A stretch of 64,000 bases of DNA from NIOZ-UU13 sp035528395 (lineage in GTDB: Bacteria; Planctomycetota; Phycisphaerae; Sedimentisphaerales; Anaerobacaceae). Location of the stretch: assembly GCA_035528395.1 (NCBI GenBank), contig DATKYR010000190.1, positions 28,351-92,350 on the forward strand, written 5' to 3'. A program made the position numbers and the translations under genes. Positions 1 through 7,754 of this stretch are shown here, piece by piece (within the stretch, counting starts at the first letter, position 1; every line of letters starts with the position of its first letter). Below the pieces are notes generated by a model. It was given only the letters and a program-made list of their open reading frames with translations, was not told the DNA's origin and ran no database searches.

Positions 1-1
1 T

Positions 2-859
2 TGGCGTGAGTTGATGAGCGGCTCATTTGTTTTGGAAAGGCCGTTGCGAATCGGCTATCTTGGCCCCGCAGGCAGTTTCAGTCATACTGCAGCCATGCTC
101 AAGTTCGGACAGAGTGTTGAATATGAACCGTTGGCGGATATCACAAGTATCTTTGATGAAGTGAGCAAAGGTCATTGCGACCTGGGCCTTGCACCGGTAG
201 AGAATACGATGGGCGGCGGCGTAATAGAGACGCTCGATGCCCTTATAGATTCGAATGTGAAGGTCTGTGCCGAGGTCCTGATGGCAATCCATCATAGTCT
301 TTTGGGAAATTGTTTGTTGGAAGAAATCGAGAAGATTTACTCGAAGCCGGAAGTTTTCGCCCAGTGCCGAAACTGGCTAAGTGCCACCTTTAAGGTTGCA
401 CAAACTATACCTGTAGCCTCTACTGCCAGGGCGGCACAAATGGCTGCCAATGAGCCGAGAACTGCTGCAATTGGCTCCAATGTGGCTGCGGAATTGTATG
501 GGCTGCGAATCATCTGCGAGAATATCGAGGATATTGCCAACAATATAACCAGATTTTTAATAATCAGCCGAGAAGATGCAAGGCCGACCGGCGAAGATAA
601 GACAGCTATATTGTTCAGCACCGCTCATAAGGCCGGCGCCTTGGCCGATGTGCTCGATGTTTTCAAGCGATACGATATCAATATGACAAATATCGAGTCC
701 AGGCCAAGCAAGAAAAGACAGTTTGAGTATTATTTCTTCGTGGACTTTTTGGGACACAGAACGGGCAAGAACGTCCGGGAGGGAATGGAAGAAGCGAGGA
801 AGCATTGTCTGCAGCTTTCGATATTAGGCAGCTTCCCGAGAGCGATGGAGCTGCTTTAA
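2..859 (+). CDS. pheA: P-protein, prephenate dehydratase part (5'-truncated by window edge)
   Basis: Prephenate dehydratase converts prephenate to phenylpyruvate in phenylalanine synthesis. The reading frame is already open at base 2 and reads WRELMSGS before the first ATG at 14. That matches the linker that joins chorismate mutase to prephenate dehydratase in bifunctional P-proteins, so the mutase domain probably lies outside the window. Visible signs are the start of the dehydratase fold (YLGPAGSFSHTAA), the catalytic-region NxTRF motif (NNITRF) and a C-terminal ACT domain with the phenylalanine-binding ESRP motif (NIESRPSK). Expected regulation is allosteric feedback by phenylalanine. tpiA follows after a short gap containing a 7-bp repeat. 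Confidence 0.93.
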   Translation, partial: WRELMSGSFVLERPLRIGYLGPAGSFSHTAAMLKFGQSVEYEPLADITSIFDEVSKGHCDLGLAPVENTMGGGVIETLDALIDSNVKVCAEVLMAIHHSLLGNCLLEEIEKIYSKPEVFAQCRNWLSATFKVAQTIPVASTARAAQMAANEPRTAAIGSNVAAELYGLRIICENIEDIANNITRFLIISREDARPTGEDKTAILFSTAHKAGALADVLDVFKRYDINMTNIESRPSKKRQFEYYFFVDFLGHRTGKNVREGMEEARKHCLQLSILGSFPRAMELL

Positions 860-870
860 TTGAGTTGATA

Positions 871-908
871 GTTCATCGATGAACTACGAACTAAGAACTA
901 CGAACTAA
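871..908. repeat. Four tandem heptamers plus palindrome between pheA and tpiA
   Basis: Four exact-period 7-bp units GAACTAC/GAACTAA occupy 881-908. The first unit overlaps an 18-bp perfect palindrome, TAGTTCATCGATGAACTA, at about 869-886, so the left arm TAGTTC is an inverted copy of the unit. The array ends 13 bp before the tpiA start codon. Confidence 0.85.
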
Positions 909-921
909 TCAGGAGAGTGTT

Positions 922-1683
922 ATGAGAAAGCCGTTTGTGGCGGGTAACTGGAAAATGAACACCGACAGTTACACTAGCGTAGAGCTGGCGGAGCGTATTG
1001 CTTCCGGGTCGCTGAATGCAGCGAGCAAAAGCGTAACCGTGGCGGTTTGTCCGCCTTTTGTTTATCTGCAGGCTGTTGCCAAGGCCCTTAGTGCATCGTG
1101 TGTTGGCGTCGGTGCCCAGGATATTTACTATGAACCGGAGGGTGCTTTTACGGGCGAGATAAGCTCGTCGATGCTGAAGGATATCGGCTGCACATATTGT
1201 CTATGCGGCCATTCGGAACGCCGGCACGTGATCGGTGAGACTGATGAGCTGATAAATAAAAAAGTTACGGCTGCAATTGCAGGCGGACTTTTGCCGATAT
1301 TATGTGTAGGCGAGCTGCTCGCCGAGCGGGAAGCTTCACAAACAAATGGAGTAGTAACTCGGCAGTTAGAAAACGGCCTGGCCGGCCTGAGTGCCGAAAA
1401 GGTCTCAGCATTAACCGTAGCGTATGAGCCGGTCTGGGCCATCGGGACAGGCCTGACGGCGACACCGCAGCAGGCCCAGGAAGTGCACGATTTTATACGA
1501 AAGCTCTTAGGCCAAATGTACGATGACAAATTAGCTGAGGGAATTCGTATTCTTTATGGCGGCTCGGTAAAGCCCGGCAATTCAGCAGAGTTGATGGGCC
1601 AGCCTGACATCGACGGCCTGCTGGTCGGCGGGGCAAGCCTGAAGGCAGATGATTTTCTCGCAATAATTCAGGCGGCAATATAA
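922..1683 (+). CDS. tpiA: Triosephosphate isomerase
   Basis: Interconverts dihydroxyacetone phosphate and glyceraldehyde 3-phosphate in glycolysis and gluconeogenesis. The 253-residue length is normal for the family. Hallmarks are GNWKMN with the catalytic lysine near the N-terminus, CGHSERR with the electrophilic histidine near residue 95, YEPVWAIGTG with the catalytic glutamate and loop 6, and YGGSV in the phosphate-binding loop. The start is ATG at 922, preceded by AGGAGAGTGTT. It is 17 bp upstream of secG on the same strand, and tpiA-secG is a commonly seen pairing in bacteria. Confidence 0.98.
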   Translation: MRKPFVAGNWKMNTDSYTSVELAERIASGSLNAASKSVTVAVCPPFVYLQAVAKALSASCVGVGAQDIYYEPEGAFTGEISSSMLKDIGCTYCLCGHSERRHVIGETDELINKKVTAAIAGGLLPILCVGELLAEREASQTNGVVTRQLENGLAGLSAEKVSALTVAYEPVWAIGTGLTATPQQAQEVHDFIRKLLGQMYDDKLAEGIRILYGGSVKPGNSAELMGQPDIDGLLVGGASLKADDFLAIIQAAI

Positions 1684-1700
1684 TTGAAAGGGTAACGAAT

Positions 1701-2099
1701 ATGACCGTTTTATCACTATTGGCAATGGGTTTTATTTTGAAGGTGGTCGCCGTGTTGTTTGTCGTTTGCTGCGTGGCGCTGATTTTAATCATTTTGATTC
1801 AGAAGGGCAGAGGTGGGGGTTTAAGTGCGGCGTTCGGCGGCGGCATGGCCGGCGGGATTCTGGGTTCCAAAACAGGTGACTTCCTGACCTGGGTAACAAT
1901 AGTCTTGGTGGGTATATTTCTGACCCTTGCGGTGGTAATGGCCAGGTTTTACAAACCGAGTGACAGTGGTTATGGGGCGGACCAGCCGGTTCAGCAGCAG
2001 CCGTTGACAGGCTCGGAGCAGCTACCACCGTCCGTCGACATCGAGGATACGACAAGTGATGCTAATGCCGGTGGTGATGTGAATTCGCCCGGTGGTTAA
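1701..2099 (+). CDS. secG: Preprotein translocase subunit SecG
   Basis: A small inner-membrane subunit of the SecYEG channel. The protein has two hydrophobic segments (about residues 8-30 and 60-80) joined by the glycine-rich cytoplasmic loop typical of SecG (LIQKGRGGGLSAAFGGG). A hydrophilic tail of about 50 residues rich in Q, P, S and G follows, as is common in planctomycete SecG. It starts at 1701 after GAAAGGGTAACGAAT and is 17 bp downstream of tpiA, so the two are probably cotranscribed. Confidence 0.95.
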   Translation: MTVLSLLAMGFILKVVAVLFVVCCVALILIILIQKGRGGGLSAAFGGGMAGGILGSKTGDFLTWVTIVLVGIFLTLAVVMARFYKPSDSGYGADQPVQQQPLTGSEQLPPSVDIEDTTSDANAGGDVNSPGG

Positions 2100-2171
2100 T
2101 AAGGAGATTGTTTCAAAGTGCACATATAATGGTTGTGTGCACGGCCGAATTCAGCTTGAAAGCGTAACGTT

Positions 2172-3056
2172 ATGATAAATAGTATGACCGGTTATGGCGA
2201 GGCGCAGGGTGAGGTTAACGGCGTAAGTTACGTCGTTGAAATCAAGACCCTTAACAATCGCTACTTCAAGACGATTGTAAGGTTGCCGGAATTAGCGGCG
2301 TTTCTGGAAGAAGATATTGAAAAACTTCTGCGAAAGAATATGTCGCGCGGGACGGTAAATTATGTGCTTCGGCTCAAGGATACCTCGGCAAATGCGCTCT
2401 TTGATATTAACGAGTCAGCCCTGCGGGCGGTTGTGGAAAAATTGAGCCGGGCCGGGTCGTCGGCTTCTGTTAAGGGGACCATTGATGTAGGTAATTTGTT
2501 GAACCTGCCCGGTATCATTCAGCCGGCATCCCCCGATAAACAGGAGGCCGAGAAAATCAAAAAGCTGGTTTGCAAAATAAGTCAGCAGGCCATAGATAAG
2601 GTCGAAAAAATGAGAGCCGCCGAAGGAAAGATGCTCCATGATGATTTGAAAAAACAATGCGTGGCCATACAAAAGAACCTGCAGAAAATACAGGCTCTGT
2701 GCGATGTAGTTCTCAAACAGTACGCAAAAAAACTAAAGCAAAGAGTCGATGGGCTGCTTGCACAGGCAAGACTGACATTGGATGAAGAAATCCTTGCCAG
2801 AGAAGTTGCAGTTTTTGCAGAAAGGTCGGATATATCCGAGGAGATTGCCAGGCTGGATTCACATCTGCAGCAATTTTTTCAGTGCTGTCAGGCTAATGAC
2901 CAGGCCGGACGAAGGTTGGACTTCATCAGCCAGGAGATGCTCAGAGAGGCAAACACCATTGCCAGCAAGGCCTCCGATACCGAGATTATCCGCTGTGTGG
3001 TCGATATGAAATGCCGAATAGATCGCATTAAGGAACAGGTTCAGAATGTAGAGTAG
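2172..3056 (+). CDS. yicC: YicC-family endoribonuclease
   Basis: YicC proteins are Mn-dependent endoribonucleases linked to stress RNA turnover. The 294-residue protein begins with the family signature INSMTGYG and an IKTLNNRYF stretch. It ends with the conserved DUF1732 part, including DFISQEMLREANTIASK and a CRIDRIKEQVQNVE tail. It lies just before gmk, the usual order yicC-gmk-rpoZ-coaBC, which supports the identity. The gap to secG (2100-2171) holds an imperfect hairpin around GTGCACA...TGTGTGCAC but no clear terminator. Confidence 0.95.
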   Translation: MINSMTGYGEAQGEVNGVSYVVEIKTLNNRYFKTIVRLPELAAFLEEDIEKLLRKNMSRGTVNYVLRLKDTSANALFDINESALRAVVEKLSRAGSSASVKGTIDVGNLLNLPGIIQPASPDKQEAEKIKKLVCKISQQAIDKVEKMRAAEGKMLHDDLKKQCVAIQKNLQKIQALCDVVLKQYAKKLKQRVDGLLAQARLTLDEEILAREVAVFAERSDISEEIARLDSHLQQFFQCCQANDQAGRRLDFISQEMLREANTIASKASDTEIIRCVVDMKCRIDRIKEQVQNVE

Positions 3057-3104
3057 AAAGGATGCAGAACGTAAAGGGCATCGGAAGTTTGTACTGGAGC
3101 TGGA

Positions 3105-3677
3105 ATGAACGACATTGGGAACAGAAAAGGCAAAGTGGTGATAGTGAGCGGCCCATCCGGTGTTGGCAAGAGCACTATCTGCGAAGAGGTGGTTAAACGG
3201 CTGGATAATATTTATCTCAGCATTTCGGTTACTACCCGGCCGAAGAGCGAATCTGAAGTTGACGGCCAGGATTATTTGTTTATATCAGAACAGGAGTTTC
3301 AAGAGCGAATCAATAAGGGCCTGTTGTTGGAACATGCTGAGGTGTTCGGTCATCTATATGGGACGCCGAAAGACAAGGTTGAAGAAGCTGTGCGGGCCGG
3401 TAAGACCGTTATTCTTGAAATCGACGTTCAAGGTGCCAAACAAGCAAGGGTAATTTTCCCTGATGCGGTGATGATTTTTATTTTACCGCCGGCCGAAAAA
3501 GACCTTGTAGAACGTATGGGCAACAGGGGCAGAGAAGCCGCTGATGCCGCCGAAGAAAGACTGAGCGGGGCAAGTAATGAAATCGCCGCGGCCTGGCAAT
3601 ATTATAAACATATGGTTATAAACGAGGATTTGCAGCAGGCAGTGGACGAATGTGTGCAAATCATTGAAAGTGCCTAA
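3105..3677 (+). CDS. gmk: Guanylate kinase
   Basis: Phosphorylates GMP to GDP with ATP. The P-loop is SGPSGVGKST at residues 15-24. The GMP-binding region has SVTTRPKSESEVDGQDY, followed by LEHAEVFGHLYGTPK and VILEIDVQGA. At 190 residues it is slightly short of the usual 200-210. The start is ATG at 3105 with GGAGCTGG upstream. The last codons, I-E-S-A-stop, lie inside the first unit of a repeat that continues downstream, so the repeat supplies the TAA stop and probably the last residues. Confidence 0.97.
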   Translation: MNDIGNRKGKVVIVSGPSGVGKSTICEEVVKRLDNIYLSISVTTRPKSESEVDGQDYLFISEQEFQERINKGLLLEHAEVFGHLYGTPKDKVEEAVRAGKTVILEIDVQGAKQARVIFPDAVMIFILPPAEKDLVERMGNRGREAADAAEERLSGASNEIAAAWQYYKHMVINEDLQQAVDECVQIIESA

Positions 3678-3765
3678 AGTTGAAAGTGCCTAAAGTTTGA
3701 AGTGCCTAAAGTTATTTGTTTTTTTAACTTTAGCTCACTTTAGCTCACTTTAGGCACTTTAGTTA
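3665..3765. repeat. Inverted, tandem GTGCCTAAAG/TGAGCTAAAG array between gmk and rpoZ
   Basis: Three copies of a 15-17 bp unit containing GTGCCTAAAG start inside the gmk 3' end. After a short T-rich spacer the complementary units follow (AACTTTAG, CTCACTTTAG twice, GGCACTTTAG). RNA across the gap could fold into a long hairpin. The same two units, GTGCCTAAAG and TGAGCTAAAG, form the tandem array at the right edge of the window after rnfD, 60 kb away. Confidence 0.85.
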
Positions 3766-3776
3766 TGAGGTAAAAG

Positions 3777-4010
3777 ATGATAGATGAGCTCAAGAGTGAA
3801 GAGATAATTAACAAAGTTGGCGGTAGATTCAAATTGACGGCGCTGATTCAAAAACGATTAGGCGAGCTTTTGCAGGGTGCCAGGCCGTTGATTGAGGATC
3901 CCGCAGGCAAAACAATGCTCGAAATTGTTATTCAGGAGATCCTGCAGGACAAAATCACCGTTGATGACGGATTGCCCGCAAAGACCTCAGGGAAAACGAA
4001 GGAAAATTAG
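3777..4010 (+). CDS. rpoZ: RNA polymerase omega subunit (RpoZ-like)
   Basis: Omega helps assemble RNA polymerase by chaperoning beta'. This 77-residue protein has the omega core: KVGGRFKLTALIQKRLGELLQGARPLI corresponds to the family's region around 'RF.LV.....R...L..G..P', here spread over residues 14-40. A helical part and a charged tail follow. Position between gmk and coaBC is the standard place for rpoZ. The start is ATG at 3777 with GAGG seven bases upstream. Confidence 0.85.
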   Translation: MIDELKSEEIINKVGGRFKLTALIQKRLGELLQGARPLIEDPAGKTMLEIVIQEILQDKITVDDGLPAKTSGKTKEN

Positions 4011-4047
4011 GGACAAATCAGCTCTCCGGTACGCATCGGCGGTAAAA

Positions 4048-4110
4048 ACCCGTTAGAAATTCCAGAACTGATAAAGATGCGGAACGAAAAGGGAAAATTT
4101 CTAACGGGGT
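4048..4110. repeat. CCCCGTTAGAAA-type inverted repeat before coaC
   Basis: Left arm ACCCGTTAGAAATT and right arm AATTTCTAACGGGGT are near-perfect inverted copies, about 35 bp apart. Related pairs are at 17567-17616, inside psd (20651-20712) and, decayed, at 34659-34693. It fills the rpoZ-coaC gap and could act as a terminator-like hairpin, although no T-run follows. Confidence 0.7.
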
Positions 4111-4113
4111 AAA

Positions 4114-4127
4114 ACGAGATACGAGAT
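4114..4127. repeat. Two ACGAGAT heptamers containing the coaC start codon
   Basis: Two copies of ACGAGAT lie back to back. The second provides the first two bases of the coaC ATG (4126-4128). The same heptamer recurs upstream of the gene at 25405. Confidence 0.65.
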
Positions 4128-4704
4128 GCTCGAGAATCTGAATATTCTATTAGGTGTCAGCGGCGGAATCGCTGTATACAAGGTAGTCGATTTGGCCGGC
4201 AAACTGACCGCTGTCGGTGCCAGGGTAAATACCGTAATGACGGAAAACGCCTGTCGGCTCGTCGGCCCAAAAAGCTTCGAGGCGGTTACCTGCTCAACCG
4301 TTTTTACGAGCCTGTGGAGTATGCCCGAAGAGTATAAAATCGGCCATATTGCTTTGGTCGACTGGGCTGATATTGTTATAGTGGCGCCAGCAACGGCTAA
4401 TATCATAGGCAAAATAGCAAATGGTATCTGTGATGATTTGCTTAGTACGGTCCTTTGTGCGGCCTGGCGGCTGATTAAATCAGAGGCGGCACTTTTGGTT
4501 CCAGCGATGAACGATAATATGTGGAACAATCCGGCCGTGCAGCGCAATGTCAAGACGGTCAAAGAAATGGGTTTTCAGTTGATAGGCCCTGTTGAGGGCC
4601 GACTCGCCTGCGGAGCTGAAGGCATCGGCAGAATGGCAGAGCCGCAGGATATCCTCAAGGTCATCGAAAAAGTTGCTTCAAAGATTAACAAGCGCAAGGT
4701 TTGA
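4126..4704 (+). CDS. coaC: Phosphopantothenoylcysteine decarboxylase (CoaC half of CoaBC)
   Basis: An FMN-dependent decarboxylase that turns phosphopantothenoylcysteine into phosphopantetheine in coenzyme A synthesis. HFCD flavoprotein signs are GVSGGIAVYKVVDL near the N-terminus, APATANIIGKIANGICDDLL in the middle, and the family motif PAMNDNMWNNPA before the cysteine-containing EGRLACGAEGIGRM loop. In most bacteria this is fused to CoaB. Here the frame stops after 192 residues and CoaB follows as a separate gene about 70 bp downstream. Confidence 0.93.
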   Translation: MLENLNILLGVSGGIAVYKVVDLAGKLTAVGARVNTVMTENACRLVGPKSFEAVTCSTVFTSLWSMPEEYKIGHIALVDWADIVIVAPATANIIGKIANGICDDLLSTVLCAAWRLIKSEAALLVPAMNDNMWNNPAVQRNVKTVKEMGFQLIGPVEGRLACGAEGIGRMAEPQDILKVIEKVASKINKRKV

Positions 4705-4707
4705 CTC

Positions 4708-4775
4708 GATGCTGGATGCTCGATGCTCGTAAAAAGTTAAATTCGAGTATCAAGTATCGAGAATCAAGAATCGAG
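4708..4775. repeat. Heptamer arrays between coaC and coaB, running into the coaB start
   Basis: Three heptamers GATGCTG/GATGCTC/GATGCTC occupy 4708-4728. A second set of four, TATCAAG, TATCGAG, AATCAAG, AATCGAG, occupies 4748-4775, and the coaB ATG follows at once at 4776. The only purine-rich stretch available as a ribosome-binding site (AAGAATCGAG) belongs to the array. Confidence 0.85.
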
Positions 4776-5393
4776 ATGCGAATTTTAATCACAGCAGGCG
4801 GCACCCGGGAATACATTGACCCGGTGCGTTTTATCTCCAACGCCAGCAGCGGCAGGATGGGTTACGCCCTTGCCCGTGCGGCGCTCAAGGCCGGGCATAA
4901 AGTAACACTCATAACCACGCCAACCAACCAAAAGCCACCGGGCGAGGCGAAACTCGTAAAAGTTGAAACCACCGCCCAGATGTTCGAGGCGGTCAAAAAG
5001 CATCTTGAGAAGTGCGATTGTCTGATTATGGCTGCGGCTGTGGCTGATTACACTCCTGCCCGGCCGGCTAAAACAAAAATTAAAAAGAGCAATAAGTATC
5101 TGACTCTCAAATTAAAGCCAACAACCGACATCTTGAAATGGGCGGGGGGACGTAAAAGAAAAAATCAAATTGTTGTCGGTTTTGCCCTCGAAGACAAAGC
5201 CGTCCGAGCCCGTGCGGAAAAGAAGCTGAAAGAAAAGAACCTTGATATGATAATAGCCAACACCTCTGCTGCTATCGGTGCTGACAAATCAACCGTTAAA
5301 ATAAAAATAGCTGGGCGCGAATGGCTAAAACTCTCACAGGCAAGCAAGGCAACAATCGCCAAAAGAATTGTTTCTCTGGTCGGAACTACTTAA
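4776..5393 (+). CDS. coaB: Phosphopantothenate-cysteine ligase (CoaB half of CoaBC)
   Basis: Joins phosphopantothenate to cysteine in coenzyme A synthesis, acting just before CoaC. The domain begins ILITAGGTREYIDPVRFISN, with the ASSGRMG nucleotide-binding loop and AAAVADYTP. The K-x-K-K stretch (KTKIKKS) and the N of IIANTSAAIGADKST also match. The frame is open upstream to 4701, but the extra residues come from the heptamer repeat and resemble no CoaB, so the ATG at 4776 is chosen. The length of 205 residues fits a free-standing CoaB domain. Confidence 0.92.
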   Translation: MRILITAGGTREYIDPVRFISNASSGRMGYALARAALKAGHKVTLITTPTNQKPPGEAKLVKVETTAQMFEAVKKHLEKCDCLIMAAAVADYTPARPAKTKIKKSNKYLTLKLKPTTDILKWAGGRKRKNQIVVGFALEDKAVRARAEKKLKEKNLDMIIANTSAAIGADKSTVKIKIAGREWLKLSQASKATIAKRIVSLVGTT

Positions 5394-5465
5394 AATCCTA
5401 ATCTTCCATTTGGATTTGTACAAAAAAACTCAGATATTGTAGTATAGGGATTATGGAAGGTATTT

Positions 5466-5617
5466 AATTAGTTCTTGTTGCGGAAACAGTATTTGTCATT
5501 CCCGCCCCGCATCGTGTGCGGGATAAACTCCAGCGGGAATCCAGATTTTTCGCTCTGGACCCCTGCTTTCGCAGGGGTGACATAGTCAGTTTTTGTTTTC
5601 CTCAACAGATACTAATT
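5466..5617. mobile_element. 150-bp terminal-inverted-repeat element, copy 1
   Basis: The ends are inverted copies: AATTAGTTCTTGTTGCGGAAA on the left and TTTTCCTCAACAGATACTAATT-like on the right. Inside are two hairpin parts, around GCCCCGCATCGTGTGCGGG with CCAGCGGGAAT, and the CCCCTGCTTTCGCAGGGG stem. No coding capacity was seen. Near-identical copies lie at 19963-20114 (inverted), 21001-21152 and 51407-51554. Size and ends fit a MITE-like non-autonomous element. No matching transposase is in the window. Confidence 0.8.
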
Positions 5618-5643
5618 ATCCACTTAAAAAAGGAGATAAGACA

Positions 5644-6924
5644 ATGAACAAAAAGATTAAAACAACTATTCTGTTGTTGCTGTCTTCGTTAATATTTACA
5701 GTAAGCGCAGTGGCTGAGCAGCCGGTTTTCCCAATCAAGGTAAGTAAGAATCGACGATATTTTATAGACCAGAATAACAATCCCGTCTTCTGGTTAGGCA
5801 CTACTCAATGGCAAATCTTTCGGGAATATACTCTGGACGAAGTTAGGACGACTCTTGAAAAGGTTAAAGGCAATGGTTTTGTCTTTGTTCAGGCGATGCT
5901 CATGGGCGTTGGTGACGGCACTAAACCCAATGTGTACGGGGAAAAGCCCTGGATTAATAACGACCCCCTCACGCCCAACGAGGCGTATTTCAAGAATGTG
6001 GATTCTGTTATCCGGATAGCCCGTGAAAATAACATGGTCTTTTCGGTGACCCTTTATCATCAACGTTACCGCAAGTATATAACGCTAAAGAATGCCCGTG
6101 CGTGGGCGAAGTGGCTGGCTCAGCGGTATAAGGATGTGCCCAATATTGTCTGGTCGATGACACCTGAGGCCAAACAGGAGTTTGTTCCTGTTCTTCGGGA
6201 GCTGGCTGCGGGTCTCCACGAAGGAGATGGAGGTTGCCATCTTATTACCTTCAAGCCCGATCCTGCACCATACTCATCCAGCTTCATTCACAATGAAGAT
6301 TGGCTTGACTTCAATTCAATGCAAACATGGAATGGTGTTAAGCTGATTTATCCTATGGTGACAAAGGATTATAACCTCAAGCCGGTAAAGCCCGTTTTAA
6401 TGGCCGAAGGTGCATACGAGGCAGGCTCTGAATATGGATTTAATGTAACTCCCCTGTGGATTCGCAGGCAGGCCTATTATTCATACCTGGCCGGTGCTCA
6501 TCATACTTATGGGCACAACGATAGCTGGCGGGTTCTGCCTACATGGAAAAAAGCCTTAGATGCGTCGGGTGCTCGTCAAATGGGCGTCCTTAAGAAAATA
6601 TTTCTGGGCCGAAAAGAGTGGTGGTATCTTGTCCCGGACCAATCGATTTTTTCGAGCGGCGGCCAAACCGGCGGAGACGTATTGAACCTGGCGGCACGTC
6701 ATAAAAACGGCGAATGGATTATGGTTTATTTAGGCAGTAAGAGCTCATTCTCCATCAACATGAATAAAATTACAGCGGGAAACAAAGTGAACGCATTTTG
6801 GATTGACCCGAAAAAAGGCGATTCGGTCCCGATTGGCGGTTTTCCGAATACGGGGGTGAAGCACTTTTCGACGCCCGATGAATGGGAAGATGCTATATTG
6901 ATACTGGAAACATCTGGTGACTAA
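5644..6924 (+). CDS. Secreted DUF4038-type glycoside hydrolase
   Basis: The 426-residue protein has a signal peptide (MNKKIKTTILLLLSSLIFTVSAVAEQ). It is followed by the DUF4038 TIM-barrel pattern, with YFIDQNNNPVFWLGTTQW near the mature start, FVFVQAML, VIRIARENNM and an HHTYGHNDSW motif. A C-terminal beta domain (about residues 340-426, ending EDAILILETSG) matches the putative collagen-binding or beta-sandwich domain usually paired with DUF4038. The fold class includes apiosidases and other GH140-like enzymes; the substrate is not clear. The ATG at 5644 has AAAGGAGATAAG upstream. Codons further upstream belong to the adjoining repeat element. Confidence 0.85.
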   Translation: MNKKIKTTILLLLSSLIFTVSAVAEQPVFPIKVSKNRRYFIDQNNNPVFWLGTTQWQIFREYTLDEVRTTLEKVKGNGFVFVQAMLMGVGDGTKPNVYGEKPWINNDPLTPNEAYFKNVDSVIRIARENNMVFSVTLYHQRYRKYITLKNARAWAKWLAQRYKDVPNIVWSMTPEAKQEFVPVLRELAAGLHEGDGGCHLITFKPDPAPYSSSFIHNEDWLDFNSMQTWNGVKLIYPMVTKDYNLKPVKPVLMAEGAYEAGSEYGFNVTPLWIRRQAYYSYLAGAHHTYGHNDSWRVLPTWKKALDASGARQMGVLKKIFLGRKEWWYLVPDQSIFSSGGQTGGDVLNLAARHKNGEWIMVYLGSKSSFSINMNKITAGNKVNAFWIDPKKGDSVPIGGFPNTGVKHFSTPDEWEDAILILETSGD

Positions 6925-7094
6925 CTCCCGCCCCCAACACCTACATCGAGAGGTTGGTATGGTGACCTCGCCAGCCGTAATATCGGTGTAGCAGTCATAA
7001 CTTCAGGCTAATATTCGCCCGCTATTGGGGATAAAACCATGGATGTTTCTGGACCGACCGATAGAGATATCGGATAAGGAATTGCCGGCTCCAG

Positions 7095-7625
7095 TCAATC
7101 TGTGTCTTTTATGCCGAGGTCGTTTTTTGTAAGGATGCTCTCGAATTTGTAGCCGGCGTTGGTGATATTTTCTTCGGCCCCTTGTTTGCGGTCGATTACG
7201 CAGACGATATTTTTGACAGTAGCACCGGCCTCGGTGATAATCTTAGCGGCTTCGAGGACCTGTCCGCCGGTAGTGGCGATGTCCTCAACCAGCAGAACAA
7301 CGTCGCCCGCCTTCAGGACGCCCTCGACCATTTTGCCGGTTCCGTAGCCCTTTTTACTGTTGCGAATGATGACCCAGTTTTTGCCGGATTCCATCGCGGT
7401 AGCTGCGGCCAGGGCCACACCGCCCAGTTCGGCACCGGCTATCAGAGTAACATCGTCGGTAATATATTTGGAGAATTCCCTTCCCAGGGCTTTGAGGATG
7501 TCCGGGCAGGTCTCGAAAAGATACTTATCAAGATAATACTTACTGCGCTTGCCGCTGCGAAGGACAAAGTCACCTTCCAGATAAGCTGTTTCTTTTATGC
7601 GCTTTATTAGTTTTTCTCTGGTCAT
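7095..7625 (-). CDS. pyrE: Orotate phosphoribosyltransferase
   Basis: Adds ribose-5-phosphate from PRPP to orotate in pyrimidine synthesis. The PRPP-binding signature VVLLVEDIATTGGQ is present near residue 120. KYYLDKY lies near residue 30, and an AGAELGGVALA loop lies in between. The length is 176 residues, somewhat short but within the range of the PyrE clade that resembles archaeal and planctomycete enzymes. It lies downstream of purB on the same strand, with a GTCATTCTGAGC palindrome between them, so nucleotide synthesis genes are grouped here. Confidence 0.93.
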   Translation of the reverse strand: MTREKLIKRIKETAYLEGDFVLRSGKRSKYYLDKYLFETCPDILKALGREFSKYITDDVTLIAGAELGGVALAAATAMESGKNWVIIRNSKKGYGTGKMVEGVLKAGDVVLLVEDIATTGGQVLEAAKIITEAGATVKNIVCVIDRKQGAEENITNAGYKFESILTKNDLGIKDTD

Positions 7626-7676
7626 TTTTTCCCCTTATTCTGTAGAGGCCAAATAATATCAATTACCCATTTGAAT

Positions 7677-7753
7677 GTCATTCTGAGCGGAACCCAGTGG
7701 AGCGAAGAATCTCTTGCCTCATGGGCCGGATTCTTCGCTTCGCTCAGGATGAC
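7677..7753. repeat. GTCATTCTGAGC...GCTCAGGATGAC palindromic repeat
   Basis: Arms GTCATTCTGAGCGGAA and CGCTCAGGATGAC are inverted copies, with an inner pair GAAGAATCTCTTG / GGATTCTTCGCTTCG. It ends two bases from the purB stop codon. Diverged relatives lie at 9209-9299 and 43041-43092. This repeat type is widespread in environmental bacterial genomes. Confidence 0.75.
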
Positions 7754-7754
7754 G

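Noticed and set aside
4126..5393. Frameshifted coaBC pseudogene
   Set aside because: Each half has its own start, full domain and stop with a repeat between; two complete genes are the simpler reading.
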